Below, piece after piece: positions 10,121 to 18,703 of a DNA stretch of 64,000 nt. Position 1 is the first letter of the stretch, and every line of letters begins with the position of its first letter. The notes under the pieces were generated by a model. It searched no databases and had not been told where the DNA came from. It saw only the letters and a program-made list of their open reading frames with translations. A program made the position numbers and the translations under genes. This stretch comes from JANNUT01 sp046331425 (GTDB lineage: Bacteria; Acidobacteriota; Polarisedimenticolia; J045). The DNA is taken from assembly GCA_046331425.1 (NCBI GenBank), contig JAXLQU010000001.1, forward strand, positions 248,001-312,000, read 5' to 3'.

Positions 10121-10136
10121 GTAAGTGTACGCTTAC
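10121..10136. promoter_or_regulatory. Candidate operator of the arsR-SRPBCC operon
   Basis: The 16-base near-perfect palindrome GTAAGTGTACGCTTAC has one mismatched pair. It lies 8 bases upstream of the arsR start and overlaps the -10 hexamer on the minus strand. Position and symmetry fit autorepression by the ArsR protein. Binding is inferred only. Confidence 0.6.
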
Positions 10137-10151
10137 CATGGGATCTGGCAA
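10124..10151 (-). promoter_or_regulatory. Candidate promoter of the arsR-SRPBCC operon
   Basis: On the minus strand TTGCCA (10146-10151), a 16-base spacer and TACACT (10124-10129) form a good -35/-10 pair. The start codon is 11 bases past the -10, so the mRNA would have almost no leader. The -10 lies inside the palindromic operator. Confidence 0.55.
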
Positions 10152-10280
10152 CCTCGAATGCGGACAGCTCTGGACACAACTTTTTACCGTCCCATGGCTC
10201 AACCCCTGGACTCTCCGTATAAAGGTCGCCGAAGAGAGAGCAGCCTGTCCCAGATGTCTTTCGATCCCTGAGGAATATCG

Positions 10281-13200
10281 ATGCGCCTGCCGCTGTGTCT
10301 GTTGATCCTCGTTTCACTCGTGACGGTTCCCGCTCGCGCACTCGTTACCCCCGCGCCGGCCAGTCTCGATCAGAAGGTCCGACTCCCAGCCTATGTTCTC
10401 GACGAAACGATCGATTCATCCGATCCGGCCGCAGCGCTCGACGCGTTGAACCGGTTCCGACAGTCGGCCGGCGGCGAATGGTGGGGTCGACTCCATCGCG
10501 AATCGGGACGCGCGGCGCTGATCTCGGGATCCGGACTGAAACTCGCACTCACCGATCGCGTGACCGACATCGATGCCTTGGAATCGCAGGTGCGCGGCCT
10601 GATTGCTCGCAATCCCGACCTACTGGCCGCGGGGATCGGCGACCTCGTGCGCTCGGCGCAGCGCTCGGGGATCTTGGAAGACGGAAGACTTGCCTACATC
10701 GATTTCGATTGGCAGTTGTTCGGCCACCGAGTATTGGGCGCACGTGTTTTCGCTCGCATCAATAGCGGCAACCTGATCCAACTAGGAACGCGCTTACTTG
10801 GAGGAAAGGCCGACGGGCCGGTCCCGGGATTGACCGTCGATCAAGCGATGCAGCGCGTCGTGGAGTACGTCGGTGGTCCGAGCGAGACGGATCGAGGGTT
10901 CGGCGAACCAGACCTGTTCTATCTTCCGCTTCACGAGGCGAGTGGCTTGCGGTATCACCTCGTGTACGAACTTCGATTCAAGCGCGGCGGCGACCAATCG
11001 ACATGGACCGCGCGGGTCGATGCTCACGACGGTGAGGTGCTCGAGTTTTTCGATGCCAACCAGTATGGTCAGGTGACGGGCGGCATCTACCCGCGCACGG
11101 TAGTCGACCCTGAAACGGTCGTACCGTTTCCGCTGGTGCAAGTCGATCCGATCGGTGTCACCAACAGCGATGGTCGGTTCAGCTTTGGCGGCCAAACCGT
11201 AAGCACCGGACTCGATGGCCGGTACTTCAGCACCAACTGCACCACGTGCAGCACTCCCGCACAGGCTCAAGCCGCCACCAATCTCGGCCTCGGTTGGTTG
11301 CGCATGGGTGTCGGTGGATCCGACGCCACCGGCAACGGCAGCTCAACGAAGGCCGAGCGCAACGCGTTTTACCACCTCAACCTCGTGCGATTGCTCACCA
11401 AGCGCTGGCTCAACATCGCATGGCTCGACACCACCATCACTGCCAATGTCAACATTGCCGACGTCTGCAACGCGTTCTGGGACGGCACCGCCAACTTCTA
11501 TCGCTCCGGCGGAGGCTGCAACAACACGGGTGAGATCGCCGACGTGATGCAGCACGAATGGGGGCATGGTCTGGACGGCAATACCCGCGGCGGTGACTCG
11601 GCGACCGGAGAAGGGACGGCCGACCACGTTGCCATGATGATCACGCATTCCTCGATCATCGGGCCGTATTTCAGGGTGTCGGGTTCGGGCGTGCGTCAGC
11701 TCGACAAAGCGCTCGACCCCAAAGGAACGCTCACGCGATCCAATGCGACGACACTTTGCGGTACCGGCAGTTGCAGCGGGCCGCTAGGCCGCGAATGTCA
11801 CTGCGAAGGTGAGATCTACGGCCAGACCGGTTGGGATCTCGCTCAGGCACTCGTCGCCAAACATGGCCCTAACACCGGATGGTGGGAGCATGAGCGAATC
11901 TTCTTCAATTCGCTGGCTCAGGCTGGGACCTACACGCCGAACCAAGCCGACAGCATCTACGACGCCTACCTTGCCGCCGATGATGACAACGGGAACTTGG
12001 CCGACGGCACTCCCAATGGCGCCGAGATCTACAACGCGTTCAACACCCATGGCATTGCCGGCACCGCGCGCAGTAGCTCGGCCGGTTGCACGCGTCCGGC
12101 ACAGCCGGTGGTGTCGTTGAGTCGCGCCTGCAATGGAATCACTGCCACCTGGAACAGCGTCTTGGGCGCCTCGCAGTACAAGATCTCCCGTCGATTCGGC
12201 ACCAGCGCGGCATTTCTGCCGGTCGCTACCGTGTCGACCACGAGCTATACGGACACCGAGGTCAGCGCCGATCTCACCTACGAGTACGTGGTGCAGGCGG
12301 TGTCATCCGCGAATTGTCATTCGAAGCTCGACAACGCCGTATCGATTGGCGGCCCGCAACGGCCCGAGCCGGGAATCGTGACCGTAACGACGGATGACAC
12401 GCCCGCAGGCAACCGCAGTGGAACCGTCGATCCGGGCGAGGCGATCGACGTCACGCTCACGCTCGAGAACGGTACGAATGTCCCGGTGTCGAGTCTCGTC
12501 GGGACCATCGCCACGAGCACACCTGGGATCTCGATCGATTTCCCGACACGTTCGTTCTCCGATTTGACCGGCCACGGCATTACCACCAATGCGCAGCCGT
12601 TCCGATTCTCCATCGGCTCTGGCGTGGCGTGCGGGACCGACATCCCGTTCACTTTTACGCTGACATCGAGCAGCGGCTGCGCCATCGACACTCAGTACTT
12701 CACCGTGCACGTCGGCGTTCAGGAGATCAAAAGCGCCAACAACTTCGACGCCGCCAACGGCTGGGCGTTGGACACGGTCGCAAGCACGACGACCGTGGGC
12801 TCTTGGGTGCGCGGGGTTCCGGATGCGACGACGTATCAGCCCGGTGCCGACAGCGACGACACGGGGACGCAGTGCTGGTTCACCGGCACGAACTTCGGAG
12901 GGGAGGGGACCGACGACGTCGACAACGGCGAGACGGTGCTGCTCTCTCCTGTGTTCGACCTCACCGCATACAACCGCCCGATCGTCAGTTACCAGCGCTG
13001 GTTCGCCAATCGTGATCTCGGCGAGGATGCTGGAGACTTCTTCCGCGTCGAGGTCAGCACCAACGGCGGCTCCGCGTGGACTGCACTCGAGGTACTCGGA
13101 ACCAATCAGAGCGCCGCCGCATGGACCAAACGCTCGTTCGACTTGCGATCCTTGGTAACGATCACCGCCAACATGCGCTTCCGCGTCCGCATCGCGGATG

Positions 13201-14714
13201 GAACGGCCACAGGCAACCTGATCGAAGGTGCCTTCGACGATTTCAAACTGACCGATGAGACGTGCGACAACACGCCACCATGCTTCGTTCCACCTACTTT
13301 CGGCGGACTATCCGGCGCGGCGGCGGGTCCTGATTGCGCGGAGTCGAGCTTGTCGTGGGGTACCGCCAGCTCCAACTGCCAGAATGCGTCGATCAGTTAT
13401 CGGCTGTACCGCTCGACCGACCCTTCGTTTACACCTTCGGCTTCCAATCGGATTGCGACCGGCTTGACCACGCTCTCGCGAGTCGACACGCTGCTCACGC
13501 CGGGGACGTCGTACTACTACATAGCCCGGGCCTTCGATTCGCGCAGCGGCGAAGACGGCAATCTGCTGCGGCGCGCCGTGATCGCACCTGCCTCACCCGA
13601 CACCAAAGCGCCGATCTACGCAGGCCTGGTGAGTGCCACGCCCGGCACCGGGTGTGGAGAGACGGTGTTGACGTGGACCAGCGCGCAGGAGACTTGCTCC
13701 ACGCCGGTGGTCTACGAGGTGTATCGCAGCACCGATCCTGCGTTCGTTCCAAGCGCCGCAACATTGATCGGACGCACCACCGACACCTCGCTGATCGATG
13801 CAGCGCTGACACCCAAGACCAACTACACCTACCTCGTACGCGCCGTCGACAAAGCCGGGTTGAACGACGGCAATTCGGTCAAACGCACCGTCACGGCGAC
13901 GGTGCTTGCCGAACAACTATCGCTGCAGGATTTCGAGACCGGCGCGAGCGGCTGGGCGCGGACTGGACTCAACGATGCCGTGACCGGACTGTGGGAACTC
14001 GGTGATCCGGCGCAGACCGACGCGCAACCCGGCACCTGCCCCAGCGGCAACAACTGCTGGGCCACGGGGCTGGCTGGCCCGGGACTGGGTGACAACGACA
14101 TCGACACCGGCACGACCACCTTGCTTTCGGCAGGATTCAGCCTGTTGGGAGCCACCGATCCTGCTGTTCGCTACAAGCGCTACTACTCCAACAACACTGG
14201 AGCCGCGCCGGGTACCGACACCTGGACTGTCGAGATCAGCAATAACGACGGGAGCAGCTGGAGCGTGGTCGAGAGCACCACCGCAAGCAACTCGAACAAC
14301 ATCTTCAGCGAGATCGAGTTCCCGTTGGGTGCCGTGACACCGACAGCGCAGATGCGGATGCGCTTTACAGCCTCGGATCTGGTCGATGGATCGGTGGTTG
14401 AAGCCGTCGTCGATGACTTTCGAACCGTCGATCTGTCCGGTGGTTGTGATGGCTGCAGCGCCGCGCCGCGGGTCAACTCGATCGTCGTCTCGAAACAGGC
14501 GACAGATGTTGTCATCGACTGGACCAACGACCCTGTCAGCGCCGGCCGCTACAAAGTCTATCGCTCGAGCACACCGAACTTCTCCACCTCGTCACTGCTC
14601 GGCACCACGGCCACGAAAAACTACCGCCATCTTGCGGGAACCTCCGACGGATCGTTCACTGCCTACCTCGTCTCCGCTGTCAACGCCTGCAGCCAGGAGG
14701 GCCCGATCAACTAA
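10281..14714 (+). CDS. Secreted gluzincin-type zinc metalloprotease with FnIII-like repeats
   Basis: The product is 1477 residues. It has a signal peptide (1-20, LPLCLLILVSLVTVPARA) and an N-terminal FTP/propeptide-like region (about 60-260). The catalytic domain contains HEWGH (425-429) followed by GEGTADH (from residue 443), whose Glu is the likely third zinc ligand. C-terminal to it are four FnIII-like modules, sharing VYRSTDPxF-type strands. Two regions of about 170 residues, each with a W(T/S)xxEISxNDG-like strand, resemble the jelly-roll parts of immune-inhibitor-A proteases. No anchor or sorting signal is visible at the C-terminus. ATG 10281 has a GAGGAAT ribosome site. Probably an extracellular degradative enzyme. 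The exact MEROPS family (M36-like or related) is not certain. Confidence 0.85.
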   Translation: MRLPLCLLILVSLVTVPARALVTPAPASLDQKVRLPAYVLDETIDSSDPAAALDALNRFRQSAGGEWWGRLHRESGRAALISGSGLKLALTDRVTDIDALESQVRGLIARNPDLLAAGIGDLVRSAQRSGILEDGRLAYIDFDWQLFGHRVLGARVFARINSGNLIQLGTRLLGGKADGPVPGLTVDQAMQRVVEYVGGPSETDRGFGEPDLFYLPLHEASGLRYHLVYELRFKRGGDQSTWTARVDAHDGEVLEFFDANQYGQVTGGIYPRTVVDPETVVPFPLVQVDPIGVTNSDGRFSFGGQTVSTGLDGRYFSTNCTTCSTPAQAQAATNLGLGWLRMGVGGSDATGNGSSTKAERNAFYHLNLVRLLTKRWLNIAWLDTTITANVNIADVCNAFWDGTANFYRSGGGCNNTGEIADVMQHEWGHGLDGNTRGGDSATGEGTADHVAMMITHSSIIGPYFRVSGSGVRQLDKALDPKGTLTRSNATTLCGTGSCSGPLGRECHCEGEIYGQTGWDLAQALVAKHGPNTGWWEHERIFFNSLAQAGTYTPNQADSIYDAYLAADDDNGNLADGTPNGAEIYNAFNTHGIAGTARSSSAGCTRPAQPVVSLSRACNGITATWNSVLGASQYKISRRFGTSAAFLPVATVSTTSYTDTEVSADLTYEYVVQAVSSANCHSKLDNAVSIGGPQRPEPGIVTVTTDDTPAGNRSGTVDPGEAIDVTLTLENGTNVPVSSLVGTIATSTPGISIDFPTRSFSDLTGHGITTNAQPFRFSIGSGVACGTDIPFTFTLTSSSGCAIDTQYFTVHVGVQEIKSANNFDAANGWALDTVASTTTVGSWVRGVPDATTYQPGADSDDTGTQCWFTGTNFGGEGTDDVDNGETVLLSPVFDLTAYNRPIVSYQRWFANRDLGEDAGDFFRVEVSTNGGSAWTALEVLGTNQSAAAWTKRSFDLRSLVTITANMRFRVRIADGTATGNLIEGAFDDFKLTDETCDNTPPCFVPPTFGGLSGAAAGPDCAESSLSWGTASSNCQNASISYRLYRSTDPSFTPSASNRIATGLTTLSRVDTLLTPGTSYYYIARAFDSRSGEDGNLLRRAVIAPASPDTKAPIYAGLVSATPGTGCGETVLTWTSAQETCSTPVVYEVYRSTDPAFVPSAATLIGRTTDTSLIDAALTPKTNYTYLVRAVDKAGLNDGNSVKRTVTATVLAEQLSLQDFETGASGWARTGLNDAVTGLWELGDPAQTDAQPGTCPSGNNCWATGLAGPGLGDNDIDTGTTTLLSAGFSLLGATDPAVRYKRYYSNNTGAAPGTDTWTVEISNNDGSSWSVVESTTASNSNNIFSEIEFPLGAVTPTAQMRMRFTASDLVDGSVVEAVVDDFRTVDLSGGCDGCSAAPRVNSIVVSKQATDVVIDWTNDPVSAGRYKVYRSSTPNFSTSSLLGTTATKNYRHLAGTSDGSFTAYLVSAVNACSQEGPIN

Positions 14715-14715
14715 C

Positions 14716-14740
14716 AATTCGGGGACGGTCTACCTATTTC
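14716..14740. repeat. Short sequence resembling REP/RAYT-associated element end
   Basis: Immediately after the protease stop lies a TTCGGGGACGGTCTACCTAT-type segment. From memory it resembles the dispersed GGGGAC-AGT/GGT-TA repeats found beside REP-associated tyrosine transposases. There is no transposase and no second copy in this window, so this is a weak call. Confidence 0.25.
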
Positions 14741-14769
14741 GGCCGCACAGAGACGAATCTCGCCGGGTC

Positions 14770-14796
14770 GGCGGCAGGACTCCACCACCTGCCGCC
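14770..14796. other. Perfect 9-bp GC hairpin between protease and lhgO
   Basis: GGCGGCAGG (14770-14778) pairs with CCTGCCGCC (14788-14796) around a 9-base loop. It has no following T run on either strand, so it is not a standard intrinsic terminator. It sits 55 bases after the protease stop and could still slow transcription between these convergent genes. The rest of 14715-14905 shows no gene. Confidence 0.4.
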
Positions 14797-14905
14797 AAAG
14801 ACCCCCTTGGAGTTGGCTCAACTGAAAACGCGGCCAGGACGTGTTGGTAGTCTGAGGGATCGGAAAAGCAGGTCGCAGCCCCGCGCGGTATCACGTGGAT
14901 ACGTC

Positions 14906-16117
14906 TTATGTTTTGGCGTGACCCAGTTGGCGCTCGATCTCGTCGACCAGATGCGACGCGAAAGGCATGGCCGCGGTGAACGCCGGTGAGATCGCATTCA
15001 GCACGTGCAGCGAGTGTCGATCAGCCTCGACGACAAAGTCCATCACAAGTCGACGCTGAGCATGATCGTAAAGCTGAGCGCGGATTCCCGCGGGACCCCA
15101 GCGGCGGAAGCGATGCAAGGCAACAGACTGCACCAACTCACCGGCGCGCGCGGCCAGGAATCGCTTGCTGTATTTTCGGACCTCTTCCCACGCCAGTTGC
15201 CGGAAGCCGATCTCGTTGGCTACGAACAATCGCAACTGATCGCGCAGGATCGATACGAACTCGCCCGGCATGAATCCGCCGAGCCCTTTGTATTGCTCAC
15301 GCCATAGCGCCGGAATTGCGGTCGGACCGATCTTGGAAAGCCCGTCGACGGTCACTGTGAAGTGGACACCAAGAAAAGTCTTTTTCAGATCTGGCACCGG
15401 ATAGACGTGAACTCGCAGCGGTGACCAGTCGGCGTCGCCGTAGAGATAAATCCCCTTGAACGGGAGGATCCGGTACTCACGACCAAACCCGAAGTCGTGC
15501 GCGATGCGATCGGCCTGCAACCCTGCCGCGTTGATCACGAAGCCACTGTCGATCCACTGACCCCCGGCGCGAATGCGACGACCGTCACGCTCGCCGTAGG
15601 GCGCGTCGAGTCGTAACTCGACGCCTTTGCGTTTCACCGCTTCCACCAGCGCCCGCATGCACTCTCGGGGGTCGACGGTCGCCGTAGTCGGAGACCACAG
15701 CGCGCGATCGAACGTCTTCGCGCAGGGGTCGATTTCCCGCGCCTCTTTTTCGTCGATCAGCTGCGTCTGGACCCCGTTCGCATCGCCGCGACGCTTCAAC
15801 TCATCAAGCCCGGCGAGTTCTTGTTCTGATCGAGCGACCACGAGCTTTCCGCACTCACGCAGCCTCAATCCGTTGGTCCGTGCGAAATCCTTCCAGCGGT
15901 GGTTCCCCAAACGTGTAAAGCGGGCCTTCATGGAGTCGGCTGTGTAATAAAACCCCGCATGAAGCACGCCGCTGTTGCGACCGCTCCCATGCATCGCCAC
16001 CTGGGGCTCCTTGTCGACGATCGTGATCTTCGAGCCCGGGAATCGTTCGGCCAGTTCCCAAGCGGTCGAGAGGCCAACCACGCCGGCTCCTAGAATCGTG
16101 AAATCGCTGGTCGCCAC
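14906..16117 (-). CDS. lhgO: L-2-hydroxyglutarate oxidase (FAD)
   Basis: The product is 403 residues of the DAO/LhgO family. The FAD-binding N-terminus is FTILGAGVVGLSTAWELAERFPG, followed by HGSGRNSGVLHAGFYY. The C-terminal signature is GPAGIRAQL, with VLNAISPAFTAA. The enzyme oxidises L-2-hydroxyglutarate to 2-oxoglutarate, passing electrons to the quinone pool at the membrane. The start is GTG with GGAGG 5 bases upstream. It is a single-gene unit, convergent with the protease gene and divergent from the polysaccharide locus. Confidence 0.92.
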   Translation of the reverse strand: MATSDFTILGAGVVGLSTAWELAERFPGSKITIVDKEPQVAMHGSGRNSGVLHAGFYYTADSMKARFTRLGNHRWKDFARTNGLRLRECGKLVVARSEQELAGLDELKRRGDANGVQTQLIDEKEAREIDPCAKTFDRALWSPTTATVDPRECMRALVEAVKRKGVELRLDAPYGERDGRRIRAGGQWIDSGFVINAAGLQADRIAHDFGFGREYRILPFKGIYLYGDADWSPLRVHVYPVPDLKKTFLGVHFTVTVDGLSKIGPTAIPALWREQYKGLGGFMPGEFVSILRDQLRLFVANEIGFRQLAWEEVRKYSKRFLAARAGELVQSVALHRFRRWGPAGIRAQLYDHAQRRLVMDFVVEADRHSLHVLNAISPAFTAAMPFASHLVDEIERQLGHAKT

Positions 16118-16573
16118 CCTGCCTCCGAGATCCGTTGACTCCTTGCCAATCTAGTGTGAGTGGCGCCGCCGAAGGGGGCCGACCGGCTTCCATTTCTGGC
16201 CACAGCACGAAATTGAAATCCGTCCAGAAGCGTCCGGGTCTGAGCGGCGTTCGCCGAAAAGACCGGGACGAGCCGACAATCCTGTAACTAATTGAGACTT
16301 GCGATTGACCTATTGAAAACTCGGCGGATACTTCCCTCACTTGGCCGGGAGTCGTCCAGCGACCCCGTCCGAGAGGGGCAACGGGGAATTGCCGGGTGCA
16401 CTGCATCCGATGTGGTATCGGGAAGGGGTAGCCGCCGATGAACCGACGCCTACGGGGACCGCGAGTCCTCCGCGCTGGCTTGTCTGCACAGCTGCCCCCC
16501 TGCCACATGTCCCCTGAGTCGCACAGTGGAGACTTGCGCCGAAGCTGTTGTTCGGCGGGGGGCGGTTGGGATC
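16118..16573 (+). other. Leader / intergenic region before the polysaccharide operon
   Basis: About 450 bases without a convincing gene. The right half is rich in small GC hairpins: GTCG/CGAC at 16351-16363, CCCC/GGGG at 16363-16378, and CCGAT/ATCGG at 16407-16421. The last is followed by GAAGG. It also holds a candidate plus-strand promoter (16305-16332), which would give a leader of over 200 bases before the first gene. A few segments recall riboswitch pieces, but I could not fit a known class. It probably contains regulatory RNA or protein sites for the locus. Confidence 0.4.
16305..16332 (+). promoter_or_regulatory. Candidate promoter of the polysaccharide locus
   Basis: TTGACC (16305-16310), a 16-base spacer and GATACT (16327-16332) lie in the most AT-rich stretch of the leader. 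This is the best -35/-10 pair I can see upstream of the first polysaccharide gene. Confidence 0.35.
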
Positions 16574-17533
16574 ATGGTGACTGAGTCAGGCAGTGTTCTG
16601 ATCATCGGGCAGGGGCGTTCGGCAGAACTTTGCTCCTCCACACTGATCTCGCGTGGCGCGGGACGATTCCGCTTGAGCGGCGTGGTCACCCCCCTCCAAG
16701 TGCAAGAGTTGCTGCGCCCACTCGACTCGCCCCATCCGCACGGCAAATTCCGGAAGGTACCGGAACGCTGGGTCGTCGCGCTGGATGACCGGCGCGCTGG
16801 CTTGCCGCTCGAGTCGCTCCTCCAAGCGCGCTTCCGCGGCGTGAAGATCCAGAATGCCTCCCAGTTTCTCGAGGACCTCACAGGTCAGGTGCCGGTCAAA
16901 CAGACGCGACCCGGTGACCTTGTCTTTTCCAATGGCTTCGCGTTCTCTCCGGCCTGGATGCTCCTGAAGACCGTCTGGGAATGGTGCTTGGCGGTGTTGC
17001 TGATGGTTTTGGTTGCGCCCGTGCTGCTCGCTGCAGCGTTGGCCATCAAGCTCGACGATCGCGGCCCGATTTTCTTCCGCCAGACAAGGGTGGGGCGATT
17101 CGGTCGCCTCTTCGACGTCATCAAGTTACGCACCATGCGGCAGAACGCCGAAGCAGCCGGCCCGCAGTTTGCTGCGCTCGACGATCCGCGCGTCACGCGC
17201 GTCGGGAAGTTCCTCCGTCAGACGCGCATCGACGAACTGCCGCAACTCTTCAATATCCTGCGGGGCGAGATGGCGCTGGTTGGCCCCCGTCCCGAGCGGC
17301 CGGAGTTCGTCGAGCAGTACTCCAAAGAGATCGAGTTTTTTGACCTGAGGCTTTCGGTTCGGCCTGGCATCACTGGCTGGGCGCAGGTCAACGAGGGTTA
17401 CACCAGCGATAGTGATGGCGCCATCGAGAAGTTGAGTTTCGACATGTACTACCTCAAGCACATGAGCCCACTGCTCGATATGCGAATCGTGTTCGACACG
17501 GTCGCAACGGTCGTCAAGTGCGAAGGGGTCTAA
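16574..17533 (+). CDS. Priming sugar transferase (polyprenyl-phosphate glycosyl-1-phosphate transferase)
   Basis: The product is 319 residues. The C-terminal 190 residues are a complete bacterial sugar transferase domain. One membrane helix (about 129-160) is followed by GPIFFRQTRVGRFGRLF, VIKLRTMR, IDELPQLFNIL (about 219-229) and LVGPRPERPEF. It moves a sugar-1-phosphate onto undecaprenyl phosphate at the inner membrane and so starts the repeat unit. The N-terminal 125 residues look like the nucleotide-binding-like domain of EpsB/WbaP proteins. The four N-terminal membrane helices usual in the PEP-CTERM-associated subfamily are missing. ATG 16574 is preferred; GTG 16526 is possible. First gene of the locus. 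Confidence 0.9.
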   Translation: MVTESGSVLIIGQGRSAELCSSTLISRGAGRFRLSGVVTPLQVQELLRPLDSPHPHGKFRKVPERWVVALDDRRAGLPLESLLQARFRGVKIQNASQFLEDLTGQVPVKQTRPGDLVFSNGFAFSPAWMLLKTVWEWCLAVLLMVLVAPVLLAAALAIKLDDRGPIFFRQTRVGRFGRLFDVIKLRTMRQNAEAAGPQFAALDDPRVTRVGKFLRQTRIDELPQLFNILRGEMALVGPRPERPEFVEQYSKEIEFFDLRLSVRPGITGWAQVNEGYTSDSDGAIEKLSFDMYYLKHMSPLLDMRIVFDTVATVVKCEGV

Positions 17534-17591
17534 ACATGACACTTCGAATCACTGAGGTGTTCTATACCAGATTCACGAGGAGAGGTCTGCG

Positions 17592-18593
17592 ATGCCCGAT
17601 CGAGAGACCACAACAGAGACGTTGGAAGAGGAAAAACAGCCAAGACAAACCGCGCTAGCGGCGCCTGCGGTACTGACGATCGACCTGGAGGATTACTACC
17701 AGGTCAGCGCCTTCAAAGGCACTGTCAGGCCGGAGGATTGGTCTTGGTACCCGTCTCGCGTCGAACGCAATGTCGAGCGATTGCTCGACATGCTCGATGA
17801 ATACGGCGTCAAAGCGACCTGGTTCACGCTGGGTTGGGAGGCGTCGCGGCGCGGCGCCATGGTGCGCAAGGTCGTGGAGCGCGGCCACGAGGTCGCTTGT
17901 CACTCGTATTGGCATCGCGAAGTCTGGCGATTGGCCCCCGACGAGTTCGCCAAAGACACGCGCGACGCAAAGCAGGCGGTCGAAGACGCCGCCGGCGTTG
18001 CCGTCACCGGCTATCGCGCGCCTTCTTTCTCGATTCGCAACGACTCGCTGTGGGCGTTGTCCGTGTTGGCCGAGGCTGGGTTCACTTACGACTCCAGCAT
18101 TTTTCCCGTCTATCACCCCAACTACGGGATCCCCAAGGCTCCTCATCGCCCGTACGTCATCGAGACGCGGCAGGGTTCGCTGGTCGAACTCCCACCAGCC
18201 ACTGCTCCGCTGTTCGGGCGACGGATGGCCGTCGCTGGCGGAGCCTACATGCGGCACTTTCCGATCAGCGTGATCGAGCGTTCGCTGAGGGGCCTCACCC
18301 GACGCGAGCAACTGCCCGCGATCATCTATCTACATCCCTGGGAGATCGATCCGCGTCAGCCGCGACTCAAGGTCTCGTTGGCGACACGACTTCGTCACTA
18401 TCGAGGCCTCTCCAAGATGGAGAAGCGACTTCGGCGGCTGCTTGGCTCGATGGAGTTCGTCACCGCAGGAGAACTCGCGGCGCAGACCGTGGCGCTACCC
18501 CATCTGTCGCTCGATGGGCTCCGAGCCCTCGCCCCAGACCGCGTGGAACCGCGACCCACCACCCAGGCGTCACCAGCGAGACCGCCGGTCTGA
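17592..18593 (+). CDS. Polysaccharide deacetylase, PEP-CTERM/EPS locus type
   Basis: The product is 333 residues of the NodB/carbohydrate esterase 4 fold. The metal and catalytic Asp motif is LTIDLEDYY (28-36). H104 and H108 lie in CHSYWHREVW, RAPSFS follows, and the late IYLHPWEID supplies the C-terminal His. The long match to EPS-locus deacetylases (EDYYQVSAF, HPWEID) places it in the PEP-CTERM locus subfamily. It removes acetyl groups from N-acetylhexosamines of the polymer. It lacks a signal peptide, so it may act on lipid-linked units in the cytoplasm. A GAGGAGAGG ribosome site precedes the ATG. Co-directional, 58 bases after the transferase. Confidence 0.9.
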   Translation: MPDRETTTETLEEEKQPRQTALAAPAVLTIDLEDYYQVSAFKGTVRPEDWSWYPSRVERNVERLLDMLDEYGVKATWFTLGWEASRRGAMVRKVVERGHEVACHSYWHREVWRLAPDEFAKDTRDAKQAVEDAAGVAVTGYRAPSFSIRNDSLWALSVLAEAGFTYDSSIFPVYHPNYGIPKAPHRPYVIETRQGSLVELPPATAPLFGRRMAVAGGAYMRHFPISVIERSLRGLTRREQLPAIIYLHPWEIDPRQPRLKVSLATRLRHYRGLSKMEKRLRRLLGSMEFVTAGELAAQTVALPHLSLDGLRALAPDRVEPRPTTQASPARPPV

Positions 18594-18703
18594 GCCCCAG
18601 GAGTTTGAAATCGGCGAATCAACCCAGCCGATCGCGGTCGTTCCTGGACTTCGCCTCGCTCCGGAGCGAGACTTTTCCTGGCGGTTTTTGCCAGGGAGGG
18701 TTC

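Noticed and set aside
14770..14796. Intrinsic terminator of the protease gene
   Set aside because: The stem is strong, but there is no T tract on either strand, so I kept it only as a hairpin.
16381..16480. Cobalamin riboswitch in the EPS leader
   Set aside because: Some segments (GGGAAT-CCGG, CACTGC-stem-GGGAAGG, GATGAACC) are similar, but the conserved B12 box is not present and element order is incomplete. I therefore list it only as a leader to be scanned.
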